From Planctomycetota bacterium (GTDB taxonomy: Bacteria; Planctomycetota; SZUA-567; JAFGGJ01): a DNA stretch of 64,000 bases. This document shows, in pieces, positions 1 through 8,222 of the stretch (position 1 is its first letter; each line of letters begins with the position of its first letter). The DNA is taken from the NCBI GenBank assembly GCA_016930595.1, contig JAFGGJ010000019.1, positions 43,297-107,296 of the forward strand, given 5' to 3'. Made by a program: the position numbers and the translations under genes. Under the pieces are notes generated by a model. The model was not told the DNA's origin, ran no database searches, and saw only the letters and a list, made by a program, of their open reading frames with translations.

Positions 1-1249
1 GTTTTTCGCCGGCAAGCGCGAAGCGGTTGAGACTGACTTCTGCGTCGAACGGCGTGCCGTCGAACCGGATGTGGGCCCATTCGAACGTCTGGGGCTGTCC
101 CGAGAGGGCGAGCCCGATCTTTTCACGGGCCTTTTCCGTGGAGTCCCTTCCATCGGGCTGCCGCGGCGGCGAGAAATGGGTGCCGTAGGGAGGCTGCCCG
201 ACAATCTGGTCCCGCTCGCAGCCGAACATGCTGAGAGTGGCGGGATTGCAGTCGATGAAGATGTCGTCGCACATCAGGAAGATGGAGTCGCCGGCGATCT
301 CGAAGAGCGAGCGGTATTTTTCTTCGCTGGAGCGCAGGGCCTGCTGGGCTTCGACGAGGCGGGCTGTGCGCCTGTTGACTTGCCACTTCAGCAGAAAATT
401 CCCCGCGGCTGCCAGCACCAGGAGGCCGAGGCCGATCCCGACCGCCGGCATGAGCCATTCCGGCATGGTTGTCCTGCCCGGGGTTTCAATCCAGCGGTCA
501 AGCGCTTTGTAATACGCCGATTCCCTGTCGGCTTTCATCTGCGCCAGCCTGTCGTCCACGGAGTTCAAGAGGGTCCTGCGGCCCTTTGTGGCGGCGAAAT
601 GCAGCAGTGTCGGATGGAAAATGACGTTGGTTTCACGGATGCCGCGGCGGTGTGCGGGATCCACGCCGTAGAAGCGGTTGAGCGTAACGACGTCGGCCCT
701 GCCGTCGCGGATCATTTCCAGGGCGGTTTCGTAGCTGTCAGCGGGCAGGATCTTGCACTTCATGTCGAACTTGCACACGAGTTCGTTGAGCACGTCCTGC
801 TGTATGGATCCACGGAGCACGGCTATGTTCCTGTCCGCGAGGTCCAGTATGGAATCATACCGGTCCTCCTCTCGACAGTAGAGCTGCAGCCAGTCGGCGA
901 GGATGGGGATTTTGCCGAATTCATAGGTTGCGGCGCGCTTTTCTGAATAAGCCACGTCGGGCATGAGGTCTATGTGCCCGTCCTTCAGCCGTTCCAGGCA
1001 TTGCGCCCAGGTGCCCGGCACGTATTCGATGCGCCAGTCTTCCTGCGCGGCCACGTAGGCCAGAACGTCGACAAAGAAGCCCTGCGGCGCGTCTGTATCG
1101 TCGGTGAATATCTTCGGAGCGTTCTCATACATACCCACCCGGACGACTTGCTCTCCCGCCCTTGCCGCCGCCGGGAAAGCGACGATGATACACGCCAGCA
1201 TGGTTTTCAGCAGCCCCGCCGCGGCGGGATAGCGGTCAGCCTTCCCCAT
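1..1249 (-). CDS. Periplasmic solute-binding/PAS sensor protein, C-terminus outside the window
   Basis: The frame is open from an ATG at 1249 to the left edge, giving the first 416 residues. Residues 1-31 look like a signal peptide. Residues about 34-255 have the pattern of a family 3 extracellular solute-binding domain, including an amino-acid-binding-protein-like stretch around [11 protein letters not shown] and a later [13 protein letters not shown] segment. A transmembrane helix follows at about 265-288. A PAS domain starts near residue 305 ([18 protein letters not shown]). Proteins with this order are normally membrane sensors ending in a histidine kinase, diguanylate cyclase or similar output domain, which here lies beyond the window. 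The ligand cannot be told from sequence. The function as a ligand sensor is inferred from the family. Confidence 0.85.
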   Translation of the reverse strand, partial: MGKADRYPAAAGLLKTMLACIIVAFPAAARAGEQVVRVGMYENAPKIFTDDTDAPQGFFVDVLAYVAAQEDWRIEYVPGTWAQCLERLKDGHIDLMPDVAYSEKRAATYEFGKIPILADWLQLYCREEDRYDSILDLADRNIAVLRGSIQQDVLNELVCKFDMKCKILPADSYETALEMIRDGRADVVTLNRFYGVDPAHRRGIRETNVIFHPTLLHFAATKGRRTLLNSVDDRLAQMKADRESAYYKALDRWIETPGRTTMPEWLMPAVGIGLGLLVLAAAGNFLLKWQVNRRTARLVEAQQALRSSEEKYRSLFEIAGDSIFLMCDDIFIDCNPATLSMFGCERDQIVGQPPYGTHFSPPRQPDGRDSTEKAREKIGLALSGQPQTFEWAHIRFDGTPFDAEVSLNRFALAGEK

Positions 1250-1326
1250 CAGTATCCTTCCCGTGGGTTCACCCTGTAGTATATTGAACCTCCGTTGTCC
1301 ACATGGTCAACCGGTTTTTACTGTCT

Positions 1327-1354
1327 TTGACAGGAAATGGGCGCGGGGTAGGCT
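1327..1354 (+). promoter_or_regulatory. Putative sigma-70 promoter for the GNAT gene
   Basis: TTGACA at 1327-1332 and TAGGCT at 1349-1354 are separated by 16 bases. The pair lies just upstream of the acetyltransferase start at 1372. The -35 box is perfect and the -10 box is weak. Confidence 0.4.
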
Positions 1355-1371
1355 TTTCAGCGGGAGTTCCC

Positions 1372-1911
1372 ATGCGTACCGCTCTTGAAGACGAAGCCCT
1401 GCGGATCCGCCGCTACCGTGCGGACGATGTGGGGGCCCTGTATGACGCCGCAAAAGCGTCGCAGGCGGAGATCTACCGCTGGCTGCCGTGGTGTCCGCCG
1501 GGTTATTCGATCGACGACAGCCGTACGTGGGTGGAAAGCAGGCCGGAGGCATGGGACGCGGGCGTGTCGTATGATTTTGTTGTGGAAGACGCCGGATCGG
1601 GGGCTTTCCTGGGGGGGGGCGGCCTGAACCGCATCGATGCGACGAACGGGTGCGCCAACCTGGGTTACTGGGTGCGGACGGATGCCGCCGGCCGCGGGGT
1701 GGCGACATCCGCGGCGCGGCTCATGATGGCGTTCGGTTTCGGAGACCTCGCGCTGAACCGGATCGAGATCATTGCCGCGGTGGACAACGCCGCCAGCCGG
1801 CGCGTCGCGGAGAAGACCGGGGCGGTCTTCGAAGGCATCCTGCACGACCGGCTGGTTGTCGGCGGAAAAGCCGTTGACGCCGCTCTCTACGCCCTTACCC
1901 GCCCCGTGTGA
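1372..1911 (+). CDS. GNAT family N-acetyltransferase, RimJ/RimL-like
   Basis: This 179-residue protein transfers an acetyl group from acetyl-CoA to an unknown amine, probably a protein N-terminus or small molecule. The opening EALRIRRYRADDVGALYDA matches the RimJ/RimL-type GNAT start. The acetyl-CoA loop is at about residues 97-112 (RTDAAGRGVATSAARL), followed by the typical helix and NRIEIIAAVDNAASRRVAEKTG strand-helix. The frame is open upstream to 1303, but the ATG at 1372 has GGAG seven bases ahead and gives the normal family N-terminus, so I prefer it. The gene stands alone and ends facing the lipoprotein gene on the other strand. Confidence 0.9.
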   Translation: MRTALEDEALRIRRYRADDVGALYDAAKASQAEIYRWLPWCPPGYSIDDSRTWVESRPEAWDAGVSYDFVVEDAGSGAFLGGGGLNRIDATNGCANLGYWVRTDAAGRGVATSAARLMMAFGFGDLALNRIEIIAAVDNAASRRVAEKTGAVFEGILHDRLVVGGKAVDAALYALTRPV

Positions 1912-1965
1912 TGCCCGACCACGTCGATCAGCAGCGGCAGGGCTGTTGCCCGTTGAGCCGGGACG

Positions 1966-2841
1966 TCAGAATACCCAGCCCATTGTTGCGGACATTTTTG
2001 CGCGTGTCGATTCTGGCTGGAAGAAACCGCTACTCTCCGATGATTCACTGAACGTCCATATTTCCATCGCGGCCCTCCAGAAAAACTTGTTCGTGTTATG
2101 GCAGCATATTTCCAGCGTCAGTGCCAGGTCTATGTGTGGGTACAGTGTTACGCCGAACGCGTCAACCGCATTCATCGTAAACAGCGTAAGGCCGACGAGC
2201 GCCCTTGAAGCATATTTATTTCCGAAGCTGTCTTTCCAGTAATACCCGGCGCCCGTCATTGCGATTATCGATTCCCAGAACTCGTCATACCCCATCACCA
2301 TTGGCGTTGATTGGATGTCTCTTGACCACAGGGCCAGCGTCAGACGGTAAATGGGTTCGCTTCCGATTTCCGGCCGAATTGCGCGGCGACCGCGCCATGA
2401 CCCTGTGCTGTTCGCTATGAAACCGAAATAATCCGTATCGGTTTCCACGGGAGTCCCGAGCATCGTCTGTCCATCGTAGGCCAGCGTACCGAAGAAGAGC
2501 TGCATTTCAAGGTCGGCCCATGGCATCGAACAGAGCACCCCCGTGCTGAAGAGCGCCCCTGTTTCTTCCAGAAGCTGCTCACTGCCCAGGTATTCCGCCC
2601 ACCTGTAGTATCCGAGTTCCAGGTACGGGGTGTAGTGATAGATCTGTTCCGGCTGGGCAAGGGGGGCTTCTGTATCTTCACCGGCTGCACAGAGCATTCC
2701 GGGGTACGTTACTGCCGCGAGTGGGCCGGGGCTTCTGGGAATACCGGCCGCCATCGGCCCGCATCCTGCGAGGAACGTCCAGGTCAGTATCGATCCGGAT
2801 ACCAGCAGGATCTTGGTAATACGATTTCCTTTGGTTGACAT
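1966..2841 (-). CDS. Putative lipoprotein of unknown function
   Basis: The 291-residue product begins MSTKGNRITKILL and has a clear lipobox LAGC with Cys27, so it should be a lipid-anchored envelope protein. The rest is rich in aromatic residues and has no motif I recognise. A longer open frame extends to 3087, but it overlaps the upstream gene and reads as nonsense. The ATG at 2841 has GAGGG upstream. The gene lies 17 bases downstream of the CARDB/TolB-like lipoprotein gene and is probably co-transcribed with it, so the two may work together at the cell surface. Confidence 0.75.
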   Translation of the reverse strand: MSTKGNRITKILLVSGSILTWTFLAGCGPMAAGIPRSPGPLAAVTYPGMLCAAGEDTEAPLAQPEQIYHYTPYLELGYYRWAEYLGSEQLLEETGALFSTGVLCSMPWADLEMQLFFGTLAYDGQTMLGTPVETDTDYFGFIANSTGSWRGRRAIRPEIGSEPIYRLTLALWSRDIQSTPMVMGYDEFWESIIAMTGAGYYWKDSFGNKYASRALVGLTLFTMNAVDAFGVTLYPHIDLALTLEICCHNTNKFFWRAAMEIWTFSESSESSGFFQPESTRAKMSATMGWVF

Positions 2842-2858
2842 GACGATGCCCTCTTTCG

Positions 2859-4508
2859 CTATTCCACAACGCCAGTCAGCTTGTAGATGTCCCCGTGTTC
2901 CAGGCTGCCGCCCCCGGGAATGCGGACAAACACTATCGTGTCTTGGCTCCACGTCGGCTGGTAGTCGGGGCCCGTGGTCAACTGAACAAGGCCGGTTCCG
3001 TCGGTATTCATCGTGTAGATGCCAGCCGAAATCCCGCCGTCGGCGCCTGCCGCAACCTTGGTGCCCGACGGCGACAGGAACGGCCACGGGAATCGCCCGG
3101 CGTTCACGACTTCGGTTTCATCAAGGTTGATCGGGTCAAAAACGAAAGCCCCACGTGTCCCGAGGAGAGTGGGATCGAAAATGGAGATGTTGGGCGTCGT
3201 AACCGCAGGCGCGGCCTGGCTCCTGGGGTGCACACCTTCCGCTCTTCTCAATGCGAGTCCCCCGATAGTCGGCCACGGGGACATGCCCAGCCACAGTCCT
3301 TCATCGTTGTATTGCAGCATCACGTAAGTGGTTTCAGACCAGACGTAGAAACAGAAATCCTGCACAAGGGCGGACGAAAATCTCTCTACTTCGTCCGAAC
3401 CGTCCGGATCAATCTCATGAAGCGTACCCATCGCGCTTGAGAAGTACTGTCCGCTTTTCCGCACGAAGGCTATCGTCTGGCCGTCCGGCGCCCATTGCGG
3501 TGAAAACTCGCTGGAACCAGCCGTGCTGGTGATCTGCTGGCACCCGGTCCCGTCGATGTTCACCACCCATATGTCCGACTGAGCGTCCGCCTGCCAACTG
3601 CTCAGCCGGGTGAATGCTATTTTCGTGCCATCGGGCGACAGGTGTGGCCGGAACCCGTTCGATACCACGAGGCTCTCCGGGTCCACCGAACTCCCGTCTA
3701 TCGTCGCCATAATAGTGTAGGACGCGGCCGCGTACCCGTACACTCCTATGTACCACACCGATTCCCACCACGGCGGCAAAGGCGGCGACGTGGTCCCGTC
3801 TATGAATACGGTTTCGTTTCCGCTGCTGTTATCTTCGACGAAATCGGCATGAACAAAATCTGGCAGTCCGATCGTGTGGCGTACATACAGGTCAACGTCG
3901 CCTGTTGCGTTCGTTGTGGCAATTTCCAGGTTTTCCGAAAGCGCCGGGACCACGATGTAGTAGTACTTCCACTGTTGGTATCCGACCGAATCGTTGACGG
4001 GGACAGCACTGAAGAGTTCCGTGGGCGGAGCCACCACCTGCAGTGTCCCAATGGTGCATAAGCCGGTGTTATTGCCTTCCTCCTCTTCATCTACCGTGTC
4101 GGCGGTGTCAATAATGTATCCGATGTAATAACTGTTTGGAGTAAGACTCGGGAACGACGCCACGTCGAAAATCAGGGTCTGTGCCTCCCATGCGGCCAGT
4201 CCGGCGACATTGACCTGGCCGAGATAGTAGTCGGATGTGGTGATTACCGTGTTCGTGGAAGCATAGAGCTTTACCGTGAATGCCCCGGCTTCAGTAGCAC
4301 TGTTGTTTCCAACCCGGCACAGAGCTTGGAATCCCTGGCCCCAGAACACTATTGGGTCCGGGATCAGTTCTTCAAGGCCCGAATCGCTGTCCATAAGGTC
4401 GGGCTTTTCCGGGTCCTCCCAAGTGTAGTTTGTTCCTCCCCCACACCCGCATATAACCACCAGTGCCACCCACGATATTGCATACACTACACCGAGTTTT
4501 GATGTCAT
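2859..4508 (-). CDS. Lipoprotein with CARDB, PPC and TolB-like beta-propeller domains
   Basis: This is a 549-residue secreted lipoprotein with a lipobox ending at Cys22. Residues about 45-155 look like a CARDB adhesion-type domain (VGNNSATEAGAFTVKLYAS). Residues about 165-270 look like a bacterial pre-peptidase C-terminal domain (DVDLYVRHTIGLPDF). From about 275 to the end are PD40/WD40-like repeats of the TolB type, with SPDGTKIAFTR, APDGQTIAFVRKSG and SPSGTKVAAG. No enzyme active site is visible. Such proteins usually act in extracellular binding or display; that is inferred from domain content. It heads a two-gene minus-strand operon with the 1966-2841 lipoprotein and diverges from trpD. 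Confidence 0.85.
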   Translation of the reverse strand: MTSKLGVVYAISWVALVVICGCGGGTNYTWEDPEKPDLMDSDSGLEELIPDPIVFWGQGFQALCRVGNNSATEAGAFTVKLYASTNTVITTSDYYLGQVNVAGLAAWEAQTLIFDVASFPSLTPNSYYIGYIIDTADTVDEEEEGNNTGLCTIGTLQVVAPPTELFSAVPVNDSVGYQQWKYYYIVVPALSENLEIATTNATGDVDLYVRHTIGLPDFVHADFVEDNSSGNETVFIDGTTSPPLPPWWESVWYIGVYGYAAASYTIMATIDGSSVDPESLVVSNGFRPHLSPDGTKIAFTRLSSWQADAQSDIWVVNIDGTGCQQITSTAGSSEFSPQWAPDGQTIAFVRKSGQYFSSAMGTLHEIDPDGSDEVERFSSALVQDFCFYVWSETTYVMLQYNDEGLWLGMSPWPTIGGLALRRAEGVHPRSQAAPAVTTPNISIFDPTLLGTRGAFVFDPINLDETEVVNAGRFPWPFLSPSGTKVAAGADGGISAGIYTMNTDGTGLVQLTTGPDYQPTWSQDTIVFVRIPGGGSLEHGDIYKLTGVVE

Positions 4509-4670
4509 TCCCCGCTTCCTCCCGTACCAGCTTTATGGATTTTAGCACATCGTGCATACCTGTCGAGCAATTTTTTATGGCGGAAACAGATGCGATTTTG
4601 TCGAGCTGCTGGCACTGTTGTCGTTTTACGGTATCATTGTTTCGGGGCACACGGACAAGGGAGCAAGGGG

Positions 4671-5675
4671 ATGAAGGCTTACCTTACTAAAGTTGTGGAA
4701 GGGAAAGACCTTTCACGCGATGAAGCGCGCCGCGCCATGGAAATTATCATGAGCGGCGAAGCCACGCCCGCCCAGATCGCCGCGTTCCTGGTGGCGTTGA
4801 GGATGAAGGGTGAAACCGTGGACGAGATCACCGGCTGCGCCGAAAGCATGCGCGCCCTGGCGGTCAAAGTGGAAGCTCCCACCAATGCAGTCGATACCTG
4901 CGGCACCGGCGGTGACGGCGCCCATACTTTTAACATTTCCACTGCGGCGGCGCTGGTCACGGCGGCGGCGGGCGTGCCCGTGGCCAAGCACGGCAACCGG
5001 AGCGTTTCCTCCAAGTCCGGTTCCGCCGACGTGCTCGAGAAACTCGGCGTGAAGATAGACGCCGCCGTACCCGTCGTGGAGCGATCGATTGCGGAAGCGG
5101 GATTCGGTTTTCTGTTCGCACCGCTGATGCACGGGGCGATGAAACACGCCATCGGCCCGCGCCGGGAACTGGCCCTCCGCACGATCTTCAACATCCTCGG
5201 CCCCCTGACCAACCCCGCCGGCGCTTCGTGCCAGCTCTTGGGCGTATTCGCCCCGGAACTGATGCGTCCGCTCGCCGAGGTGCTCAGGAACCTGGGTTCA
5301 CGCCGCGCCCTCATAGTTCACGGAGACGGGGGTCTTGACGAGATTTCTCCTTTCGGGCCGACGCACTACGTGTTTCTTTCGGAGGACGGCGGAATCAGCG
5401 AAGGAGTCGTGACGCCGGAAGACGTCGGGGTTCCGGCGGTTTCGGACGAACTGCGGGTGGACACGCCCGAAGAAAGCGCGGCGCTGATCCGTGAGGTTTT
5501 CGCCGGGGAAGACTGCCCCCCCAGGTCCGCCGTGCTGTTGAACGCCGCCGGAGCGCTGTGGGCGGCGGGGAAGGCGGTATCTCTCGCTGAAGGCTTGAAA
5601 TCGGCGGCGGAAGCGGTGGATTCCGGCGCGGCCGCTCTCACCCTGCAGGCCGTCGCCGACATTACGAACGGATAG
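4671..5675 (+). CDS. trpD: Anthranilate phosphoribosyltransferase
   Basis: The enzyme joins anthranilate and phosphoribosyl pyrophosphate in the second step of tryptophan synthesis. The 334-residue length is normal for the family. Diagnostic motifs are present: GTGGD (residues 78-82), KHGNRSVSSKSGSAD (from about 106) and the later RTIFNILGPLTNPA. The ATG at 4671 is preceded by GGGAGCAAGGGG; an in-frame upstream start at 4590 adds an unrelated leader and is unlikely. No other trp gene lies in the window. The nuclease-family gene starts 2 bases after the stop, so the two are probably one transcript. Confidence 0.96.
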   Translation: MKAYLTKVVEGKDLSRDEARRAMEIIMSGEATPAQIAAFLVALRMKGETVDEITGCAESMRALAVKVEAPTNAVDTCGTGGDGAHTFNISTAAALVTAAAGVPVAKHGNRSVSSKSGSADVLEKLGVKIDAAVPVVERSIAEAGFGFLFAPLMHGAMKHAIGPRRELALRTIFNILGPLTNPAGASCQLLGVFAPELMRPLAEVLRNLGSRRALIVHGDGGLDEISPFGPTHYVFLSEDGGISEGVVTPEDVGVPAVSDELRVDTPEESAALIREVFAGEDCPPRSAVLLNAAGALWAAGKAVSLAEGLKSAAEAVDSGAAALTLQAVADITNG

Positions 5676-5677
5676 CC

Positions 5678-6082
5678 ATGGCTCTCGTCGAAGTGGAACT
5701 GACCCGCGTCATGCTCGTCGAAACCGGCGAGCAGCAGATCGTCGTGCTGCAGGAGAAGGGCGGCGCCGAACGTTCCTTCCCCGTGATCATCGGCATATTC
5801 GAAGCCGTGGCCATTCATAGGGCTATACGCAAGGAGGATTCCCCGCGGCCGATGACGCATGATTTCATCATGAACGCCTTCGCGGGCCTGGGTGCCGAAG
5901 TCAGGCGGCTGGTCGTGCGCGATCTTGTGGACGGCACGTTCCTGGGATCGTTGTTCGTGCAGATCGCTGGGGGCGAAAGGGAAATCGACTGCCGGCCGTC
6001 AGACGGGATAGCGGTGGCGGTGCGGGCGGAGTGCCCGATATTCGTGGACGAGCAAGTGTTCGGAAAACTGGGGCCTGGCTAA
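5678..6082 (+). CDS. Bifunctional nuclease (BFN/DUF151) family protein
   Basis: This 134-residue protein matches the DUF151 family by its RPMTHDFI motif near residue 57 and DCRPSDGIAVAVR near residue 105. Plant members have DNase/RNase activity, while the role of bacterial members is poorly known, so nuclease activity here is inference. It begins 2 bases after the trpD stop. Its TAA overlaps the stop of the convergent minus-strand gene by three bases at 6080-6082. Complete single-domain length. Confidence 0.9.
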   Translation: MALVEVELTRVMLVETGEQQIVVLQEKGGAERSFPVIIGIFEAVAIHRAIRKEDSPRPMTHDFIMNAFAGLGAEVRRLVVRDLVDGTFLGSLFVQIAGGEREIDCRPSDGIAVAVRAECPIFVDEQVFGKLGPG

Positions 6083-6540
6083 GCGTCCCGGGTGTCGGGG
6101 GCGAGGTTTTCGGACGGGGCGTTTCCATCAGTGTCGCCATCACTATCGTCATCGCCGTGGATGGTGGGGTCTTCCTGGATGACGGCGTCGACAACGGGCA
6201 TTTCTACCTTGCCGCCGTTGGTGGCCTGGTGCATGAAAGCTTCCTTGCCCAGGCGTTCGGCGGTTTCGGCGACGGCTTTCCAGTGGTCTTCGGAGACGAG
6301 GTCCGGGGAGGCGTTGCCGACGGCGCGCAGGATGAAGGCGTCGCCTTCGGCAAGAGCGTAGTCGCGCATTTTCAGGAGATCGTTCTTCGAGCGGGCTTCG
6401 ACGAAGAAGGCGAGAGCGTCGGAGACGAAGCCGGCTTCGAGAAAGGCGCGGCCCATGGCGGTCTTGTCATCGGGGGAGACGGTGGGGGAATAAAGCATTT
6501 CGCGCTTTTTCATGGGGCCGGGCAGGATAGTTTCTTTCAT
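6079..6540 (-). CDS. Hypothetical protein, helical with acidic tail
   Basis: This 153-residue protein is not a member of any family I recognise. The middle (about 25-100) is helical and mildly TPR-like, with SDALAFFVEARSKNDLLKMRD, while the last 25 residues are very acidic and Asp-rich. There is no signal peptide, so it is probably cytoplasmic. The start at 6540 is preceded by GGAG, and a good promoter lies 26 bases further upstream. The open frame extends to 6912 but that part overlaps the divergent gene and is a shadow. Confidence 0.65.
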   Translation of the reverse strand: MKETILPGPMKKREMLYSPTVSPDDKTAMGRAFLEAGFVSDALAFFVEARSKNDLLKMRDYALAEGDAFILRAVGNASPDLVSEDHWKAVAETAERLGKEAFMHQATNGGKVEMPVVDAVIQEDPTIHGDDDSDGDTDGNAPSENLAPDTRDA

Positions 6541-6565
6541 GGGGGGTTCTCCATTCCCGGCGGAT

Positions 6566-6594
6566 ATTATAAGGGTGAGGGGCGGGCGGGCCAA
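6566..6594 (-). promoter_or_regulatory. Putative sigma-70 promoter for the 6079-6540 gene
   Basis: On the minus strand, TTGGCC (6589-6594) and TATAAT (6566-6571) are separated by 17 bases. The predicted start of transcription is about 20 bases before the ATG at 6540. Confidence 0.45.
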
Positions 6595-6664
6595 GCGTAT
6601 CCGGCGGGCCGGACCGGAAACGCGGCCGCGACGGCGGCGCGAGGCGTTATCATAGGAGGCAGGA

Positions 6665-7285
6665 TTGCAGCGGCTCGGAGAAAAGATGCTGGGAGAAAAG
6701 ACAAACGTACAAAGGGTGTACGGCTCGACGGTGAGGAACTTTGAGAAGCTGATCGTCGCGAACGCCGCCGCCATGGCGGGGATGTGCACGATAGTGTTCG
6801 CTCCGGTGGGGCTGGCGATGGTCCTGGGGGCGGTTGAAGCGGCGTTTGTCGGGCCGGAGAGAGCCGTGGAATGGGCCGCTCTTACAAGGGGGGTGAAGCG
6901 GTACACCGGCAAGGCGGCGAAGATATGGGCGGTGTCGCTGGTTGCGCTGGCGGCCGGGGTGGCGGCGGTGGTGTTCTACGGACAGGTGCTGGAGGGAGAG
7001 GGGCTGTTGTGGATGGCGGGGTTTATGCTGGTGTTCTACGCGCTTGTGGGACTGGTGCTGATGTTCGCGCTTTCGCAGGCGGTGGTGGACAGGTTGCGTA
7101 AGGAGGGGAGGATAAAGGGTGTGAGAGTGGGGCTGATCGAGGGTTTCGCCGAGCACAGCCGCCACGTGATTGCGGCGGCGGCGATAGGGGCGGTGCTGGC
7201 GCTGACGATGGCGGGATTCGTTGCGCTGGGAGTGGCGCTGCCGGCGCTGTACCTGGTGGAGGCGACGGGCCGGCTGGACGCATGA
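6665..7285 (+). CDS. Integral membrane protein with four or more TM helices, possibly DUF624-like
   Basis: This 206-residue protein has hydrophobic helices at roughly residues 33-60, 85-105, 113-140 and 168-195. The first half loosely recalls YesL/DUF624 proteins, but the resemblance is weak. The TTG at 6665 is preceded by AGGAGG. An ATG seven codons in (6686) also has GGAG, so either start is possible. It is the first gene of the envelope cluster and lies 82 bases ahead of the DUF4292-like lipoprotein gene. A role in envelope lipid or lipoprotein handling is inferred only from neighbours. Confidence 0.7.
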   Translation: MQRLGEKMLGEKTNVQRVYGSTVRNFEKLIVANAAAMAGMCTIVFAPVGLAMVLGAVEAAFVGPERAVEWAALTRGVKRYTGKAAKIWAVSLVALAAGVAAVVFYGQVLEGEGLLWMAGFMLVFYALVGLVLMFALSQAVVDRLRKEGRIKGVRVGLIEGFAEHSRHVIAAAAIGAVLALTMAGFVALGVALPALYLVEATGRLDA

Positions 7286-7367
7286 GATTGACCGGGGGGC
7301 TGTCGTGGTGGATAATGATGCGACGGGGTGGAACGGCGGGTGTTCCCGAAAAGAAAGCGGAGGACGG

Positions 7368-8222
7368 ATGCTGAGACTTGGCATGGTTGCGGGACTTGCG
7401 GCCTGCATGGCGACGGCGGGGTGCGGGCCGGAATACTGGGGGCCCGCGATAGGCCCCGGCCAGACGGCGGAATCATTGGCAGGGATACTGGAGTCCCGGC
7501 GTGGAAGCGACCAGGTGATAAGCAGCAAGCTGACGCTGAGCATCAGGGGACGGGTGGGCAAGATAAGCCTGAGCCACAAGCTGAGGGGGACGGGCGTGTT
7601 TACCGGGGACAAGGCGCGGGCGATATTCAAAAAGGGCCCCATATCGGCGTTGAACATCCTGGCGGTGGAGGACCACCTGACGGTCTACCTGCCGTGGAAC
7701 GAGAAGGCGTACCGCGGCGACGTGGTGAAGTACCTTGTGGGCAAGGGAAGCGTGCCGGAAGGGTTCCACCTGGAACCGCTCACGTTCTTCATGCCCGTCA
7801 TGAAGGGGGAGACGAAGCTGTTCGACGCCGGGGGCAAGCACCACGTCGTCGAGACGGACCTGGGGGGCGGCTTCAGGATGCGCTACATAGTGCTGGCCGC
7901 GACGGGAGTGATAATCATAAGCGATTTCATCCACCCGGACGGGACGGTGATCCTGCGGAAGGAGTACGCGCGGTACATGGAAGTGGACGGTATGCCGGTG
8001 CCGAAGCTGGTGAAGTTCGCGGCGCCGAGAGGCGGGGTGAGGGGCTACCTGGAGTTGGGGAAGGTGGACCTGGCGCCGAAGGTGAGGAACAGCGTGTTCC
8101 AGATAAGGATACCGGAGGGGATCCAGGTGGAGGAAATGGAGGATGGTAAGGGCAACGGGACCGGCGGCGGGAGCGGGGAGGCGCCGTCCGCGGACGAGGC
8201 AGCGGAAGAGGCTGGAGAATGA
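7368..8222 (+). CDS. DUF4292-like outer-membrane lipoprotein
   Basis: This 284-residue lipoprotein has the lipobox TAGC with Cys19. The body consists of alternating beta strands (SLSHKLRGTGVFTGDKARAI, LNILAVEDHLTVYLPWNEKAY) like the half-barrel of LolA/LolB and DUF4292 lipoprotein-sorting relatives. The C-terminus is a low-complexity Gly/Glu tail. The start at 7368 is chosen because GGAGG precedes it and it gives the lipobox. Its last four bases (ATGA) overlap the start of the MMPL exporter gene, so translation is coupled. It probably works with that exporter in moving a lipid or lipoprotein; the cargo is unknown. Confidence 0.8.
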   Translation: MLRLGMVAGLAACMATAGCGPEYWGPAIGPGQTAESLAGILESRRGSDQVISSKLTLSIRGRVGKISLSHKLRGTGVFTGDKARAIFKKGPISALNILAVEDHLTVYLPWNEKAYRGDVVKYLVGKGSVPEGFHLEPLTFFMPVMKGETKLFDAGGKHHVVETDLGGGFRMRYIVLAATGVIIISDFIHPDGTVILRKEYARYMEVDGMPVPKLVKFAAPRGGVRGYLELGKVDLAPKVRNSVFQIRIPEGIQVEEMEDGKGNGTGGGSGEAPSADEAAEEAGE